Assembly (NCBI RefSeq): GCF_020990385.1 | Contig: NZ_CP087598.1 | Span: 161,001 to 225,000, forward strand | DNA from: Paracoccus sp. MA | Lineage (GTDB): Bacteria > Pseudomonadota > Alphaproteobacteria > Rhodobacterales > Rhodobacteraceae | DNA length: 64,000 nucleotides | Direction of reading: 5' to 3' | Shown: positions 53,641 through 64,000 of the stretch, piece after piece | How the letters are laid out: each line of letters starts with the position of its first letter | How positions within the stretch are numbered: position 1 is the first letter of the stretch | Translations under genes and position numbers: made by a program | The notes under the pieces: model-generated | Database searches by the model: none | What the model saw: only the letters and a program-made list of their open reading frames with translations | Told to the model about the DNA's origin: nothing

Positions 53641-55359
53641 ATGCGCATCGCCGCAGCCCTGCTTGCCGCCCTGATCGGGGCCGCGCCCGCCTGGGCCGAA
53701 AACCGCGCCGTGATCGTCGGCAATGCCGATTACCGCAGCGCCCCCGATCTGGCGGGCTCGGACACGGTGGCGCTGGCGAATACCCTGCGCGTGGCGGGTT
53801 TCACCACCCAGCAAGGCGTCGATCTGGCGGCGGGTCCCCTGCGCCGCCTGATCGAGTCGCTGGTCCGCCCCGATCCGGCGCCGGGCGCGCGCATCGTGGC
53901 GCTGAACGGCCGCTTCCTGAACGACGGGACCGAGACCTGGTTCATGGGCGCCGATGCCGAGGAGCCCGGCCGCCTGGGCGTGGGCATGCAGGGCGTGCCG
54001 CTGTCGCTGGTCATGCGGCTGATGGCCGGGGGCGATCCGGGCGCGGTGCTGGTGCTGGGCACCGACGGGCAACGGATGCCGCATCGACCGGGGCTGGAAA
54101 ACGGCATCGGCCCGCTGGCACCGCCCCGCGGGGTCTGGGTCGTCACCGGCTCGCCCGAGGCCGGGGCCCGCGCCATGGGCCGCTTGGCCGGCGGCGCCAG
54201 CCTGATGCAGGCCATGGCGGCCGATCCGGCGCTGCAGCTGGTGCCGGGCGGGGCCCGGGATCCGGTGCTGGCCCCGCGCCGGAAGGTCCCTGACCCGCAG
54301 GCTGCCGACCGCGATGCCTGGGCCGAAGCCTCGACCGCGGACGGCATGCGCGCCTATCAGGACTATCTCGCGCGCTTTCCGCGCGGGCTCTATGCCGCCC
54401 CCGCTCGCGAGCGGCTGGCGCAGATCCGCCGCGCGCCGGCTGCGCAGAGTGCCGACCGCCATGTCTGGGCGCGGGCCGCGGCCGAGGATTCGGCCGCAGG
54501 CTACGTCGCCTATCTGCAGGATTTCCCGGCCGGACGCTTCGCCCGCGTCGCCCGCCTCCGGCTGGCCGAGCTGCGCCCCGTCCGGCCCGGCCCGGATCTT
54601 TCCCCGGCGGCCGCGGCGGAACAGGCCCTGAACCTCGCCCCGGCCGAACGCGCCGCCATCCAGCGCCGCCTGTCGCAGCTCGGCGGTCAGCCCGGCCCGG
54701 CCGACGGCGTCTTCGGCCAGCGCACGCGCGCGGCGATCACGGACTGGCAGCGCCGGAACGGGCTGGCGGCGACGGGCCATCTGACCCGCAGCCAGGTCCG
54801 GATGCTCGCCACCCAGGTCGAGCGGCTAGAGGCCGATGCCGCCGCCCGCGACCGCGCCTGGTGGCGGCAGACGGGTGCGCAGGGCGATGCCGAAGGACTG
54901 CGCGCCTATTTGGACCGCTATCCCGACGGCCTTCACGCCGAGACCGCGCGCCGCCGGCTCTCCGGCGGCCAGCCCGACCCGGCCGCCGCGCCCGCCGGCG
55001 AGGAGGCGACCTGGCGCTGGGCCGGCCGCCAGGGCTCGGCTGCGGCCTATGAGACCTATCTGGACCGTTTCCCGGCCGGCGCCCATGCGGCGCAGGCCCG
55101 GCAGCGGCTTGCCACCTTGCGCGCCGGCATCGAAGCGGCGCGCCGCGAAGAATCCGCGCTGGGCCTGACCCCCTCGGCGCGGCGGCTGATCGAGGACCGG
55201 CTGCGCCTGGCCGGCATGCAGCCCGGCGCGGTCGACGGCGAATTCACCGAGGAAACCCGCGCCGCCCTGCGCCGCTATCAAGAGGCGCGCAACCTGCGCG
55301 TGACCGGTTACCTCACGCAGCAGACGGTCTCGGGCCTTCTGGCGGATGGACCGCGCTGA
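53641..55359 (+). CDS. Secreted pseudo-caspase with peptidoglycan-binding domains
   Basis: 572-residue exported protein (signal to PAWAEN, residue 19). The N-terminal caspase-like domain starts RAVIVGNADYRSAPDLAGSD. The catalytic His is missing (ALNGRFLNDGTETWF where YYAGHG is expected), and the catalytic Cys is replaced (VLGTDGQRM for LDACR). It is followed by four units of about 30 residues like DAWAEASTADGMRAYQDYLA...FPRGLY. Two PG-binding-1 domains (ADGVFGQRTRAAITDWQRRNG and the end, VDGEFTEETRAALRRYQEA) are described by motif. It probably acts as a periplasmic scaffold rather than a protease. Confidence 0.8.
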   Translation: MRIAAALLAALIGAAPAWAENRAVIVGNADYRSAPDLAGSDTVALANTLRVAGFTTQQGVDLAAGPLRRLIESLVRPDPAPGARIVALNGRFLNDGTETWFMGADAEEPGRLGVGMQGVPLSLVMRLMAGGDPGAVLVLGTDGQRMPHRPGLENGIGPLAPPRGVWVVTGSPEAGARAMGRLAGGASLMQAMAADPALQLVPGGARDPVLAPRRKVPDPQAADRDAWAEASTADGMRAYQDYLARFPRGLYAAPARERLAQIRRAPAAQSADRHVWARAAAEDSAAGYVAYLQDFPAGRFARVARLRLAELRPVRPGPDLSPAAAAEQALNLAPAERAAIQRRLSQLGGQPGPADGVFGQRTRAAITDWQRRNGLAATGHLTRSQVRMLATQVERLEADAAARDRAWWRQTGAQGDAEGLRAYLDRYPDGLHAETARRRLSGGQPDPAAAPAGEEATWRWAGRQGSAAAYETYLDRFPAGAHAAQARQRLATLRAGIEAARREESALGLTPSARRLIEDRLRLAGMQPGAVDGEFTEETRAALRRYQEARNLRVTGYLTQQTVSGLLADGPR

Positions 55360-55668
55360 CCGGCAACCGTGAAGCCCGCGCCGCCTTGGCCGGGCGGCGC
55401 TTCGTTCGGCGCTGGCCGGCATGCGTCCCGGGCCGGCCATTCCGGCGGGCCTTCTCCGCGCCCTCGGATCCATGACGTCCGACCTTGTCCCGACCGAAAC
55501 CGGGCGTCCCGCCGCGCCGATCACCGCTCCTGCGATCTTCTCCCTTGTGGAAATATCCACGGGGGTGTGGGGGCAGTCGGCCCCCACCGGCCGGGTTCCA
55601 GGCCGGAAAGCAAGACGCCCGCGGCGCGGGGCCTGCGGGCGTCCTTGAATCGGATGATTCGCCGGTTC
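55360..55668. other. Gene-free interval with hairpins before rpmJ
   Basis: No coding sequence is supported in these 309 bp. It contains the inverted repeat GTGGA-AATA-TCCAC (55547-55560), a perfect 8-bp hairpin GTGGGGGC/GCCCCCAC (55567-55587) and the rpmJ terminator. The G-rich hairpin resembles the first stem of the repeat element in thiZ. Confidence 0.6.
55614..55643 (-). terminator. Terminator downstream of rpmJ
   Basis: GACGCCCGC (55614-55622) pairs with GCGGGCGTC (55635-55643). Read leftward the stem is followed by TTGCTTTCC, a moderate T-rich tail, 26 bp beyond the rpmJ stop. Confidence 0.7.
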
Positions 55669-55794
55669 TCAGCCCTGGCGGGCCTTGAAGCGCGGGTTGG
55701 TCTTGTTGATGACGTAGATGCGGCCCTTGCGGCGCACGATCTGGCAATCGCGGTGGCGGCTCTTGAGCGAGCGGAGCGAATTGCGAACCTTCAT
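55669..55794 (-). CDS. rpmJ: 50S ribosomal protein L36
   Basis: 41-residue basic ribosomal protein, [20 protein letters not shown] at the start and NPRFKARQG at the end, closely matching alphaproteobacterial L36. It has only one cysteine, so it is the zinc-independent form without the CxxC...CxxxxH ribbon. An AGAAGACC-type weak ribosome site precedes the ATG. It stands alone with its own terminator. Confidence 0.95.
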   Translation of the reverse strand: MKVRNSLRSLKSRHRDCQIVRRKGRIYVINKTNPRFKARQG

Positions 55795-55846
55795 CGGTCT
55801 TCTCCTATCGCGGCGCATCGCTAGGTCGCGCCTTGGAAACGAAATA

Positions 55847-55867
55847 CCCCCGGTTGAGCCCCGGGGG
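55847..55867 (-). terminator. Terminator downstream of tRNA-Val
   Basis: CCCCCGG (55847-55853) pairs with CCGGGGG (55861-55867) with a 7-nt loop. Read leftward it ends in TATTTC, 12 bp past the tRNA 3' end. Confidence 0.65.
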
Positions 55868-55878
55868 CGCGAAACGAA

Positions 55879-55953
55879 TGGTGGGCGGTACTGGGATCGA
55901 ACCAGTGGCCACTACGATGTCAACGTAGTGCTCTACCGCTGAGCTAACCGCCC
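55879..55953 (-). tRNA. tRNA-Val (anticodon GAC)
   Basis: The 75-nt cloverleaf has an acceptor stem GGGCGGT with ACCGCCC and an encoded CCA. The D arm is GCTC-AGCGGTAGA-GC. The anticodon stem CTACG/CGTAG encloses loop TTGACAT, with anticodon GAC at plus 55919-55921. The T arm is ACTGG-TTCGATC-CCAGT. GAC reads GUC and GUU valine codons; GUC is favoured in this GC-rich genome. Confidence 0.95.
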
Positions 55954-56137
55954 ACTGACAGGTGATTCTTCCGGCTTGCGCCGCCAGATCCCCTTGGTCC
56001 GCGTGTCTATAGCCACCTCGCCCCGGGGTTTCAAGCCCTCAATCGACGGCTATTGGCGGCGCCCGATCATGGTTTATAACCCTTTCTGTCTTATCACCCA
56101 GATCTGGCGCCGGTCGCGCCGCCGGGGAACGCCAGGG

Positions 56138-57001
56138 ATGACCAGGGAAGAGCCGATTTTCGATCTGATGCGGCCGCCGTCGTGGCAGGGCGGGGTGATC
56201 TTTGCCTCGCCGCATTCCGGCCGCGCCTATCCCGACTGGTTCCTGGCCGAATCGCGGCTGGACGCGCAGCAGCTGCGCTCGTCCGAGGACGCTTTCGTGG
56301 ACCGGCTGATCGCCCCGGCGCTGGACCATGGCGCCGCGGTGCTGACCGCGCGGGTGCCGCGCTGCGTGGTGGACCTGAATCGCGGCCCCGAGGAAATCGA
56401 CCCGCTGGTGGTCTCGGGCGCCGCCCCGGCGATGAGCAATCCGCGCATCATGGCCGGCCTGGGGGTGATTCCCCGCGTCGTCTCGCAGGGCCGCGCCATC
56501 CACGACCGGCCGATCCCGCGGGCCGAGGCCGAAAGCCGCATCGCCCGGCTCTGGCATCCCTATCACCGCGCGCTTTCCGGCCTGATCGAGGAGGCGGTGG
56601 CGCGGTTCGGCGGCGCCGTCCTGATCGACATGCATTCCATGCCGCGCGATGCGCTGGTGCATCTGCCGCGCCCGCGCCCCGACATGGTGCTGGGCGACCG
56701 CAACGGCGTTTCGGCCGCGCCGCGGATCAGCGCCGGCGTGGCCGATGCCGTGGTGGCCGAGGGCTTTCGGCTGCGGCGCAATTCGCCCTTTTCCGGCGCC
56801 TATATCACCCAGACCTATGGCCGGCCGCGCAGCAATGTCCATGTCGTACAGCTGGAGCTGGACCGCTCGCTCTACATGGACGAGCGCCGGATCGAGCCGC
56901 GCGCCGATTTCGACCTGTTCCGGACCCGTTTCGCCCGCGTCGTCGCGCGGCTGGCGCTGCTGCGCCCGGACGCCAGCGATTCGGCCTTCGCCGCCGAGTG
57001 A
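56138..57001 (+). CDS. N-formylglutamate amidohydrolase family protein
   Basis: 287-residue zinc hydrolase of the HutG/N-formylglutamate deformylase family. It has FASPHSGRAYPDWFL, SSEDAFVDRLI, LTARVPRCVVDLNRGPEEID, LIDMHSMPRD and VLGDRNGVSAAP, and GRPRSNVHVVQLELDRSLYMD near the end. The start at 56138 (MTREEPIFDL) is preferred. In-frame ATGs at 55976 and 56069 would add residues without homology. It stands alone rather than in a hut operon, so the in vivo substrate is uncertain. Confidence 0.85.
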   Translation: MTREEPIFDLMRPPSWQGGVIFASPHSGRAYPDWFLAESRLDAQQLRSSEDAFVDRLIAPALDHGAAVLTARVPRCVVDLNRGPEEIDPLVVSGAAPAMSNPRIMAGLGVIPRVVSQGRAIHDRPIPRAEAESRIARLWHPYHRALSGLIEEAVARFGGAVLIDMHSMPRDALVHLPRPRPDMVLGDRNGVSAAPRISAGVADAVVAEGFRLRRNSPFSGAYITQTYGRPRSNVHVVQLELDRSLYMDERRIEPRADFDLFRTRFARVVARLALLRPDASDSAFAAE

Positions 57002-57019
57002 ACCAGAAAGGAGGCCGCG

Positions 57020-57922
57020 ATGCCGCCCGAATTCGCCGAGATGATCGGCCAGAACCTCGCCCTGATCATTCTGGCGCTGGTGATCCTGTTCGCCGTCAGC
57101 CGCGCCGTCCGCATCGTGCCGCAATCGGAAAAATACGTCGTCGAACGCTTCGGCCGGCTGCATGCGGTGCTGGGGCCGGGGATCAACTTCATCGTGCCCT
57201 TCCTCGACCGGGTGGCGCATCGGATCTCGGTGCTGGAGCGCCAGCTGCCGACCTCGCGCCAGGATGCGATCACGGCGGACAACGTGCTGGTGCAGGTCGA
57301 GACCAGCGTCTTCTATCGCATCATCGAGCCGGAAAAGACCGTCTATCGCATCCGCGACGTGGATGCGGCCATCGCCACCACGGTGGCCGGGATCGTGCGT
57401 TCGGAGATCGGCGCGATGGAGCTGGACCAGGTGCAGTCGAACCGCGCCCCGCTGATCGAGCGCATCCGCGAATCGCTGGCCAATATCGTCGACGACTGGG
57501 GCATCGAGGTGACGCGGGCCGAGATCCTGGACGTCAACCTGGACGAGGCCACGCGCGCCGCCATGCTGCAGCAGCTGAATGCCGAACGCGCCCGCCGCGC
57601 CCAGGTGACCGAGGCCGAGGGCCGACGCCGCGCCGTGGAACTGGCCGCCGACGGCGATCTTTACGCCGCCGAGCAGCAGGCCAAGGCCAAGCGGCTGCTG
57701 GCCGATGCCGAGGCCTATGCCACCGCGGCCATCGCCACGGCGATCCGCGAGGGCGGGATCGAGGCGGCGCAATACCAGGTCGCCATGCGCCAGGTCGAGG
57801 TGCTGGCCGAGGTCGGCAAGGGGCAGGGCAAGCAGACGGTGATCGTTCCCGCCTCGGCCGTCGAGGCGCTTGGCGACGCCTTCCGCATGCTCCGCGGCGT
57901 GAAGCCAGGGGGCGCGGCATGA
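57020..57922 (+). CDS. SPFH/Band 7 (stomatin-like, QmcA type) membrane protein
   Basis: 300-residue protein with one N-terminal membrane segment (LALIILALVILFAVS) followed by the SPFH domain: VPQSEKYVVERFGRLHAVLGPG, QLPTSRQDAITADNVLVQVETSVFYRI and YAVRE-type text replaced by YRIRDVDAAIATTVAGIVRSEIG. A coiled coil (EQQAKAKRLLADAEAYATAA) and C-terminal helix follow. It overlaps the NfeD gene by 4 bp; SPFH-NfeD pairs form membrane-organising assemblies. Confidence 0.92.
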   Translation: MPPEFAEMIGQNLALIILALVILFAVSRAVRIVPQSEKYVVERFGRLHAVLGPGINFIVPFLDRVAHRISVLERQLPTSRQDAITADNVLVQVETSVFYRIIEPEKTVYRIRDVDAAIATTVAGIVRSEIGAMELDQVQSNRAPLIERIRESLANIVDDWGIEVTRAEILDVNLDEATRAAMLQQLNAERARRAQVTEAEGRRRAVELAADGDLYAAEQQAKAKRLLADAEAYATAAIATAIREGGIEAAQYQVAMRQVEVLAEVGKGQGKQTVIVPASAVEALGDAFRMLRGVKPGGAA

Positions 57923-58191
57923 GCTGGGCGAACGGCTGGATCTGGATCATCGCGGCGCTCCTTTTGGCGGCGCTGGAACTGGCGCTGCCGGGCTGGTTCT
58001 TCCTGGGGCTCGCCGGGGCGGTGCTGCTGATGGGGCTGGCGCTGCTTTTGGGCCTGTGGCCCGGCGGGCTGCCGATGGCGCTGGTGGTCACGGCGGTCCT
58101 GACCGGGGTGATCTGGCTGGCGCTGCGGCGCATCTTCGGCAGGAACCGGGGCGAGGTGCGGCGCTGGACCCGCGACATCAACGACAACTAG
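57919..58191 (+). CDS. NfeD-like membrane protein (short form)
   Basis: 90-residue protein with three membrane segments (WIWIIAALLLAALELALPG, WFFLGLAGAVLLMGLALLLG, LPMALVVTAVLTGVIWLALR) and a short basic tail. It lacks both the ClpP-like domain and most of the OB-fold of long NfeD. It is the usual partner of the upstream SPFH protein (ATGA overlap). Confidence 0.87.
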   Translation: MSWANGWIWIIAALLLAALELALPGWFFLGLAGAVLLMGLALLLGLWPGGLPMALVVTAVLTGVIWLALRRIFGRNRGEVRRWTRDINDN

Positions 58192-58193
58192 GC

Positions 58194-58607
58194 TTGGCCG
58201 GCGCCAAGCTGGTGCTGACCCATGGGGCGGATCTGCTGACCTGCCTGCGCGACGATTATCCCTGGATTCCCTTTCCGGGTCATTGGGACCTGCCCGGCGG
58301 CGGCGCCGAGCCGGGCGAGACGCCGGTCGCATGCGCCCTGCGCGAGCTTTACGAGGAATTCGGGCTGCGGCTTGCCCCGGGGCGGCTGACGGGGCGGGCC
58401 TTTGCCTCGCTTGGCGAACCGGGGCGCGCGTCATGGCTGTTTTCCGGCACGATCACGGCGGCCGAGATCGCCGCGATCCGCTTTGGCGACGAGGGGCAGG
58501 AATGGCGGATGATGCCGGTGGCGGAATTCGTCGCCCATCCCCGGGCCGTGCCGCATTTCCGCGACCGGGTGCGGCTTGTTCTTGCCGGATCGGGCTGCGG
58601 GATTTGA
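58194..58607 (+). CDS. Nudix hydrolase
   Basis: About 137 residues. The Nudix box is GGGAEPGETPVACALRELYE with EEFG following (GX5EX7REXXEEXG fits). It is preceded by YPWIPFPGHWDLP. The start is uncertain: TTG at 58194 and GTG at 58212 are both in frame, neither with a clear ribosome site, and the frame also runs open back through the NfeD gene. The substrate is unknown. Confidence 0.75.
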   Translation: MAGAKLVLTHGADLLTCLRDDYPWIPFPGHWDLPGGGAEPGETPVACALRELYEEFGLRLAPGRLTGRAFASLGEPGRASWLFSGTITAAEIAAIRFGDEGQEWRMMPVAEFVAHPRAVPHFRDRVRLVLAGSGCGI

Positions 58608-58658
58608 GAATCGCCCGCCGCTGTGCATGATCGGCGCATCGACAGGAAGGAGGCATGC

Positions 58659-59288
58659 ATGTCTCGAATGCAGCTATACCGTCGCAACGGCTGGGGCTCG
58701 GCCATCGTCGAGGCACAACTGGCGCATTACGGCCTTGAGGCCGAGAGGATCGAGGTCGCGGACCTGTTCCTCGATCCGGCCGCCAAGCGCGACCTGATGC
58801 GGATCAGTCCGGCGGGGCAGATCCCGGTGCTGATCCTGCCCGACGGGCGGGTGATGTCGGAAAGCGCGGCGATCACCCTGCACCTGGCCGACATGACCGA
58901 GCGGGACGATCTGGTACCGGCCCCCGGCGCGTCCGAGCGGCCGCGCTTCCTGCGCTGGCTGATGTTCCTGGTCGCGCAGGTCTATCCCTGCTTCACCTTC
59001 GGCGACGATCCCTCGCGCTTTCTTAGCGACGGCACGGCGCAGAAGGAGCTGGGCGAGGCCACCACCGCGCGGCTGCAGGAACTGTGGACCGCGGTGGAGG
59101 GCGTGGCGGGCGCGCCCTGGTTCCTGGGCGAACGCTTCTCGGCCCTGGACATCTATCTGGCGGTGATGACCAACTGGAAGCCCGGACCGGAATGGTTCCA
59201 GGGGAATGCGCCCAAGGTCTGGGCCATCGCCCGCGCCACGGCGGCGCGCGAGGACCTGGCGCCGGTGCTTCAGCGCAATTTCGGCTGA
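58659..59288 (+). CDS. Glutathione S-transferase family protein
   Basis: 209-residue protein with an N-terminal thioredoxin-like domain (MQLYRRNGWGSAIVEAQLAH, ISPAGQIPVLILPDGRVMSESAAITLHLAD) and a helical C-terminal domain (FLGERFSALDIYLAVMTNWKPG). The Pro-Val and Glu-Ser glutathione contacts are present. AAGGAGG lies 5 nt upstream of the ATG at 58659. It ends directly against the converging pyrF stop. Confidence 0.9.
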   Translation: MSRMQLYRRNGWGSAIVEAQLAHYGLEAERIEVADLFLDPAAKRDLMRISPAGQIPVLILPDGRVMSESAAITLHLADMTERDDLVPAPGASERPRFLRWLMFLVAQVYPCFTFGDDPSRFLSDGTAQKELGEATTARLQELWTAVEGVAGAPWFLGERFSALDIYLAVMTNWKPGPEWFQGNAPKVWAIARATAAREDLAPVLQRNFG

Positions 59289-59981
59289 TTACGCCCCGGC
59301 GAGTTCGGCCTGGATCGCCTGCGCCGCGGCGCGGGGGTCCGCGGCCTGCCAGATCGGGCGGCCGACGACGATATGGTCGGCGCCGCTGGCGATGGCCGTG
59401 GCCGGCGTCTCGATCCGCTTCTGGTCGCCGGCGTCGCTGCCTGCCGGGCGCACGCCGGGGGTGACGATCAGCCGGCCCGCCGCCTCGGGCAGGGCGCGGA
59501 TCAGGGCCGCCTCGCGCGGGCTGGCGATGACGCCGTCGGCCCCGGCCTCGAAGGCGCGGGCGGCGCGGGTCGCGACGATCTCGGCCAGATCGCCCGGCAC
59601 GATCAGCCCGGCATCGAGGTCGGCGCGGTCCAGCGAGGTCAGGACGGTGACGGCCAGGATCTTCAGCCCCGACGCGCTTGCCCCCTGTTTCGCCGCCCGG
59701 ACCACATGCGGGTCGCCGTGCACGGTCAGGAAATCCAGGTCGTATTGCGCGATGCCTTTCACCGCCGCCTCGACCGTGGCGCCGATGTCGAAGAACTTCA
59801 TGTCCAGGAAGATGCGCTTGCCGTGTTCCTGTTTGAGCTCGTTGGCGAGTGCGAGCCCGCCGCCGGTCAGCATCCCCAGGCCGATCTTGTAGAAGCTGGC
59901 CGCGTCGCCGATCCTTTCGGCCAGCTCCAGCCCGGCCAGCGCGTTCGGCACGTCCAGCGCCACGATCAGACGGTCGTCCAT
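59289..59981 (-). CDS. pyrF: Orotidine-5'-phosphate decarboxylase
   Basis: 230-residue TIM-barrel enzyme that makes UMP from OMP. It has LIVALDVPNALAGLEL, the catalytic DxKxxD motif in FLDMKFFDIGATVEAAVKG, ADGVIASPREAALIR and TPGVRPAGSDAGDQKR. Length is normal. The start at 59981 precedes MDDRLIVALD. It is convergent with the GST gene (no gap) and divergent from clpB. Confidence 0.96.
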   Translation of the reverse strand: MDDRLIVALDVPNALAGLELAERIGDAASFYKIGLGMLTGGGLALANELKQEHGKRIFLDMKFFDIGATVEAAVKGIAQYDLDFLTVHGDPHVVRAAKQGASASGLKILAVTVLTSLDRADLDAGLIVPGDLAEIVATRAARAFEAGADGVIASPREAALIRALPEAAGRLIVTPGVRPAGSDAGDQKRIETPATAIASGADHIVVGRPIWQAADPRAAAQAIQAELAGA

Positions 59982-60033
59982 GTTCCACCTCAGCCTGCGA
60001 CAAACGGCCCGCTTATAGGGGGGAACCGGCTGT

Positions 60034-60062
60034 CTTGAAACCCCGTTTCGTCCTGCCCATGT
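60034..60062 (+). promoter_or_regulatory. Sigma-32 (RpoH)-like promoter of clpB
   Basis: CTTGAAA (60034-60040), a 14-bp spacer and GCCCATGT (60055-60062) match the heat-shock consensus CTTGAAA-N14-CCCCATNT at all but one base. It lies 73 bp before the clpB start and is the expected driver of this heat-shock gene. Confidence 0.75.
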
Positions 60063-60134
60063 GACAGGCAGGACCCGAGCCGGATCGTGCCAATGCGGGC
60101 GGTCCAAAGCGGGGGCTGAGGAAAGGAATTTCAT

Positions 60135-62762
<2,628 letters not shown>

Positions 62763-62763
62763 G

Positions 62764-62797
62764 AAAAGGGGCGGATGTGTCGGCATCCGCCCCTTTT
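62764..62797 (+). terminator. Terminator downstream of clpB
   Basis: A 14-bp perfect stem, AAAAGGGGCGGATG (62764-62777) with CATCCGCCCCTTTT (62784-62797), has a 6-nt loop and a T-rich end. It starts directly after the clpB stop. Confidence 0.92.
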
Positions 62798-62889
62798 CCT
62801 TCCGGTCCTCGCGTGGAAATCACGCGGAATTTCATCGGCATCCGCCTGGGCGGGTGGCATGATGGCTCTGGGCAGAGGGGGAATTTGCC

Positions 62890-63786
62890 ATGGCGCTGAA
62901 ATGGTCCGATGTCACGCCCGAGGCGGATTACCTGAGCCGGCGGGCCTTTCTGGCGACGGGCGTCGCGGCGCTGGCCACGCCGGCTCTCGGTCTCAGCGGC
63001 AAGCCCTCGGCTTTCTCGACCGACGAGACGCCGAACAGTTTCGAGGACATCACCAATTACAACAATTTCTACGAATTCGGCACCGGCAAGACCGATCCGG
63101 CGCGATATGCCGGCAGCCTGAAGACCGCGCCCTGGTCGGTGCAGATCGACGGCATGGTGGACAGGCCCGGCAGCTACGGCGTCGAGGACCTCGCCCCCGA
63201 GGCGGCGCTGGAGGAGCGCATCTATCGCCTGCGCTGCGTCGAGGCCTGGTCGATGGTCATTCCGTGGCTCGGCGTGCCCCTGGCCGGGGCGCTCGGCAAG
63301 GCCGGCGTGCAGCCGGGCGCGAAATACGTCGCCTTCCGCACGCTGCACGACCCCGGCCAGATGCCCGGCCAGCGGTCGCGCATCATCGACTGGCCCTATC
63401 GCGAGGGGCTGCGGCTGGACGAGGCCATGCATCCGCTGACCATCCTTGCCACCGGGCTTTACGGCCGGGTGCTGCCCAACCAGAACGGCGCGCCGATCCG
63501 GCTGGTGGTGCCGTGGAAATACGGCTTCAAGTCGATCAAGTCGATCGTCGGGATCACCCTGACCGACAGGCAGCCGCCATGCAGCTGGCAGATGCTGCAG
63601 CCCGGCGAATACGGCTTCTATGCCAATGTGAATCCGCAGGTGGACCATCCGCGCTGGTCGCAGGCCACCGAAAGGCGGATCGGCAGCGGACTGTTCGGCG
63701 GCCGGCAGGAGACGCTGATGTTCAACGGCTATGGCGATCAGGTGGCCGGGCTCTATGCGGGCATGGACCTGGCGAAGCATTACTGA
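62890..63786 (+). CDS. msrP: Periplasmic methionine sulfoxide reductase, molybdopterin subunit
   Basis: 298-residue Mo-molybdopterin enzyme (formerly YedY) that repairs oxidised methionines in periplasmic proteins. It has a Tat signal SRRAFLATG near residue 17, the Mo-ligand Cys in [15 protein letters not shown] and the C-terminal [15 protein letters not shown] and [13 protein letters not shown]. Cofactor is Mo-MPT without guanylation. Its stop overlaps the msrQ start by one base (TGATG). Confidence 0.95.
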   Translation: MALKWSDVTPEADYLSRRAFLATGVAALATPALGLSGKPSAFSTDETPNSFEDITNYNNFYEFGTGKTDPARYAGSLKTAPWSVQIDGMVDRPGSYGVEDLAPEAALEERIYRLRCVEAWSMVIPWLGVPLAGALGKAGVQPGAKYVAFRTLHDPGQMPGQRSRIIDWPYREGLRLDEAMHPLTILATGLYGRVLPNQNGAPIRLVVPWKYGFKSIKSIVGITLTDRQPPCSWQMLQPGEYGFYANVNPQVDHPRWSQATERRIGSGLFGGRQETLMFNGYGDQVAGLYAGMDLAKHY

Positions 63787-64000
63787 TGCCACAGCACCTC
63801 AATCGCTGGCTGCGGCATGTCCCGGTCTGGGCGGTCTGGCTGCTGGGCTTGATTCCGCTGGGGCTGCTGGTCTGGGACACGCTGCATGGCCATCTGGGCG
63901 TCGATCCGGTGCGGGATATCGAGCATCGGCTGGGCCGCACCGCGATCTATTTCCTGCTGGCGACGCTGGCGGTGACGCCGCTGCTGCGGCTGGCGCGGCT
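63786..64000 (+). CDS. msrQ: MsrQ haem-binding membrane subunit (cut by right edge)
   Basis: The first 71 residues are visible ([20 protein letters not shown] at the start, then [20 protein letters not shown] and [14 protein letters not shown]). They carry the first membrane segment and the ferric-reductase-like helix of MsrQ, which passes electrons from the quinone pool to MsrP. Order and coupling to msrP are standard. The remaining two thirds lie beyond the window. Confidence 0.92.
   Translation, partial: MPQHLNRWLRHVPVWAVWLLGLIPLGLLVWDTLHGHLGVDPVRDIEHRLGRTAIYFLLATLAVTPLLRLAR

Noticed and set aside
55547..55560. DnaA-box-like GTGGAAATATCCAC as a second origin element
   Set aside because: It is a single short inverted repeat with no cluster of boxes and lies before rpmJ.

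Overview
The window is GC-rich alphaproteobacterial chromosome and most likely comes from a methylotrophic Paracoccus or close relative (Rhodobacteraceae). The reasons are the gene order hemJ-rho-mnmE-mnmG-rsmG-parA-parB, the linkage of gfa, flhA, fghA, xoxF, cycB (cytochrome c553i) and xoxJ known from Paracoccus denitrificans, and the alpha-type ribosomal L36. The species is an inference.

Left end (1-12 kb): a formate dehydrogenase-N alpha gene running off the left edge has an in-frame UGA that is read as selenocysteine. It is followed by glycine betaine demethylase gbcA-gbcB. Gene orientation then flips around a roughly 310-bp cluster of DnaA boxes beside an AT-rich stretch, which I call the chromosomal origin (oriC). 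A perfect CtrA-type site lies inside it. To its right are hemJ, rho, mnmE, mnmG, rsmG, parA and parB, with two parS sites embedded in the starts of mnmG and rsmG.

12-17 kb: housekeeping genes hrcA-grpE, and the overlapping run rph-rdgB-ridA-hemW-DUF454.

17-33 kb: a C1-oxidation region. Methanol is oxidised in the periplasm by a lanthanide-type XoxF with electrons going to cytochrome c553i. Formaldehyde is then handled by Gfa, FlhA and FghA to give formate, the substrate of the formate dehydrogenase at the left end. Around them lie a ClpP-type protease, an acetyltransferase and a large set of PQQ-associated secreted proteins. These include XoxJ, a CXXCW protein, two beta-propellers, an MxaD-like SRPBCC protein, a poly-Asp protein and a complete ABC system resembling lanthanide-uptake (lut) modules. 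mobA closes the run.

32.6-40.3 kb: one leftward thiamin operon, thiD-thiO-thiS-thiG-thiE-thiF-thiY-tenA-thiZ-thiX, under a TPP riboswitch. Its thiZ carries an in-frame palindromic repeat element.

40.3-53.6 kb: a HAD hydrolase, an intact IS5-family element with a programmed-frameshift transposase, aroQ, a hybrid sensor kinase with an OmpR-type regulator, then a rightward cluster of acyl-CoA ligase, complete Liv-type ABC transporter and PaaK-like ligase, probably for uptake and CoA activation of an organic acid.

53.6-64 kb: a secreted pseudo-caspase with peptidoglycan-binding domains, rpmJ, tRNA-Val(GAC), an N-formylglutamate amidohydrolase-like protein, an SPFH/NfeD pair, a Nudix protein, a GST, pyrF, clpB behind a sigma-32-like promoter, and msrP with msrQ cut by the right edge.
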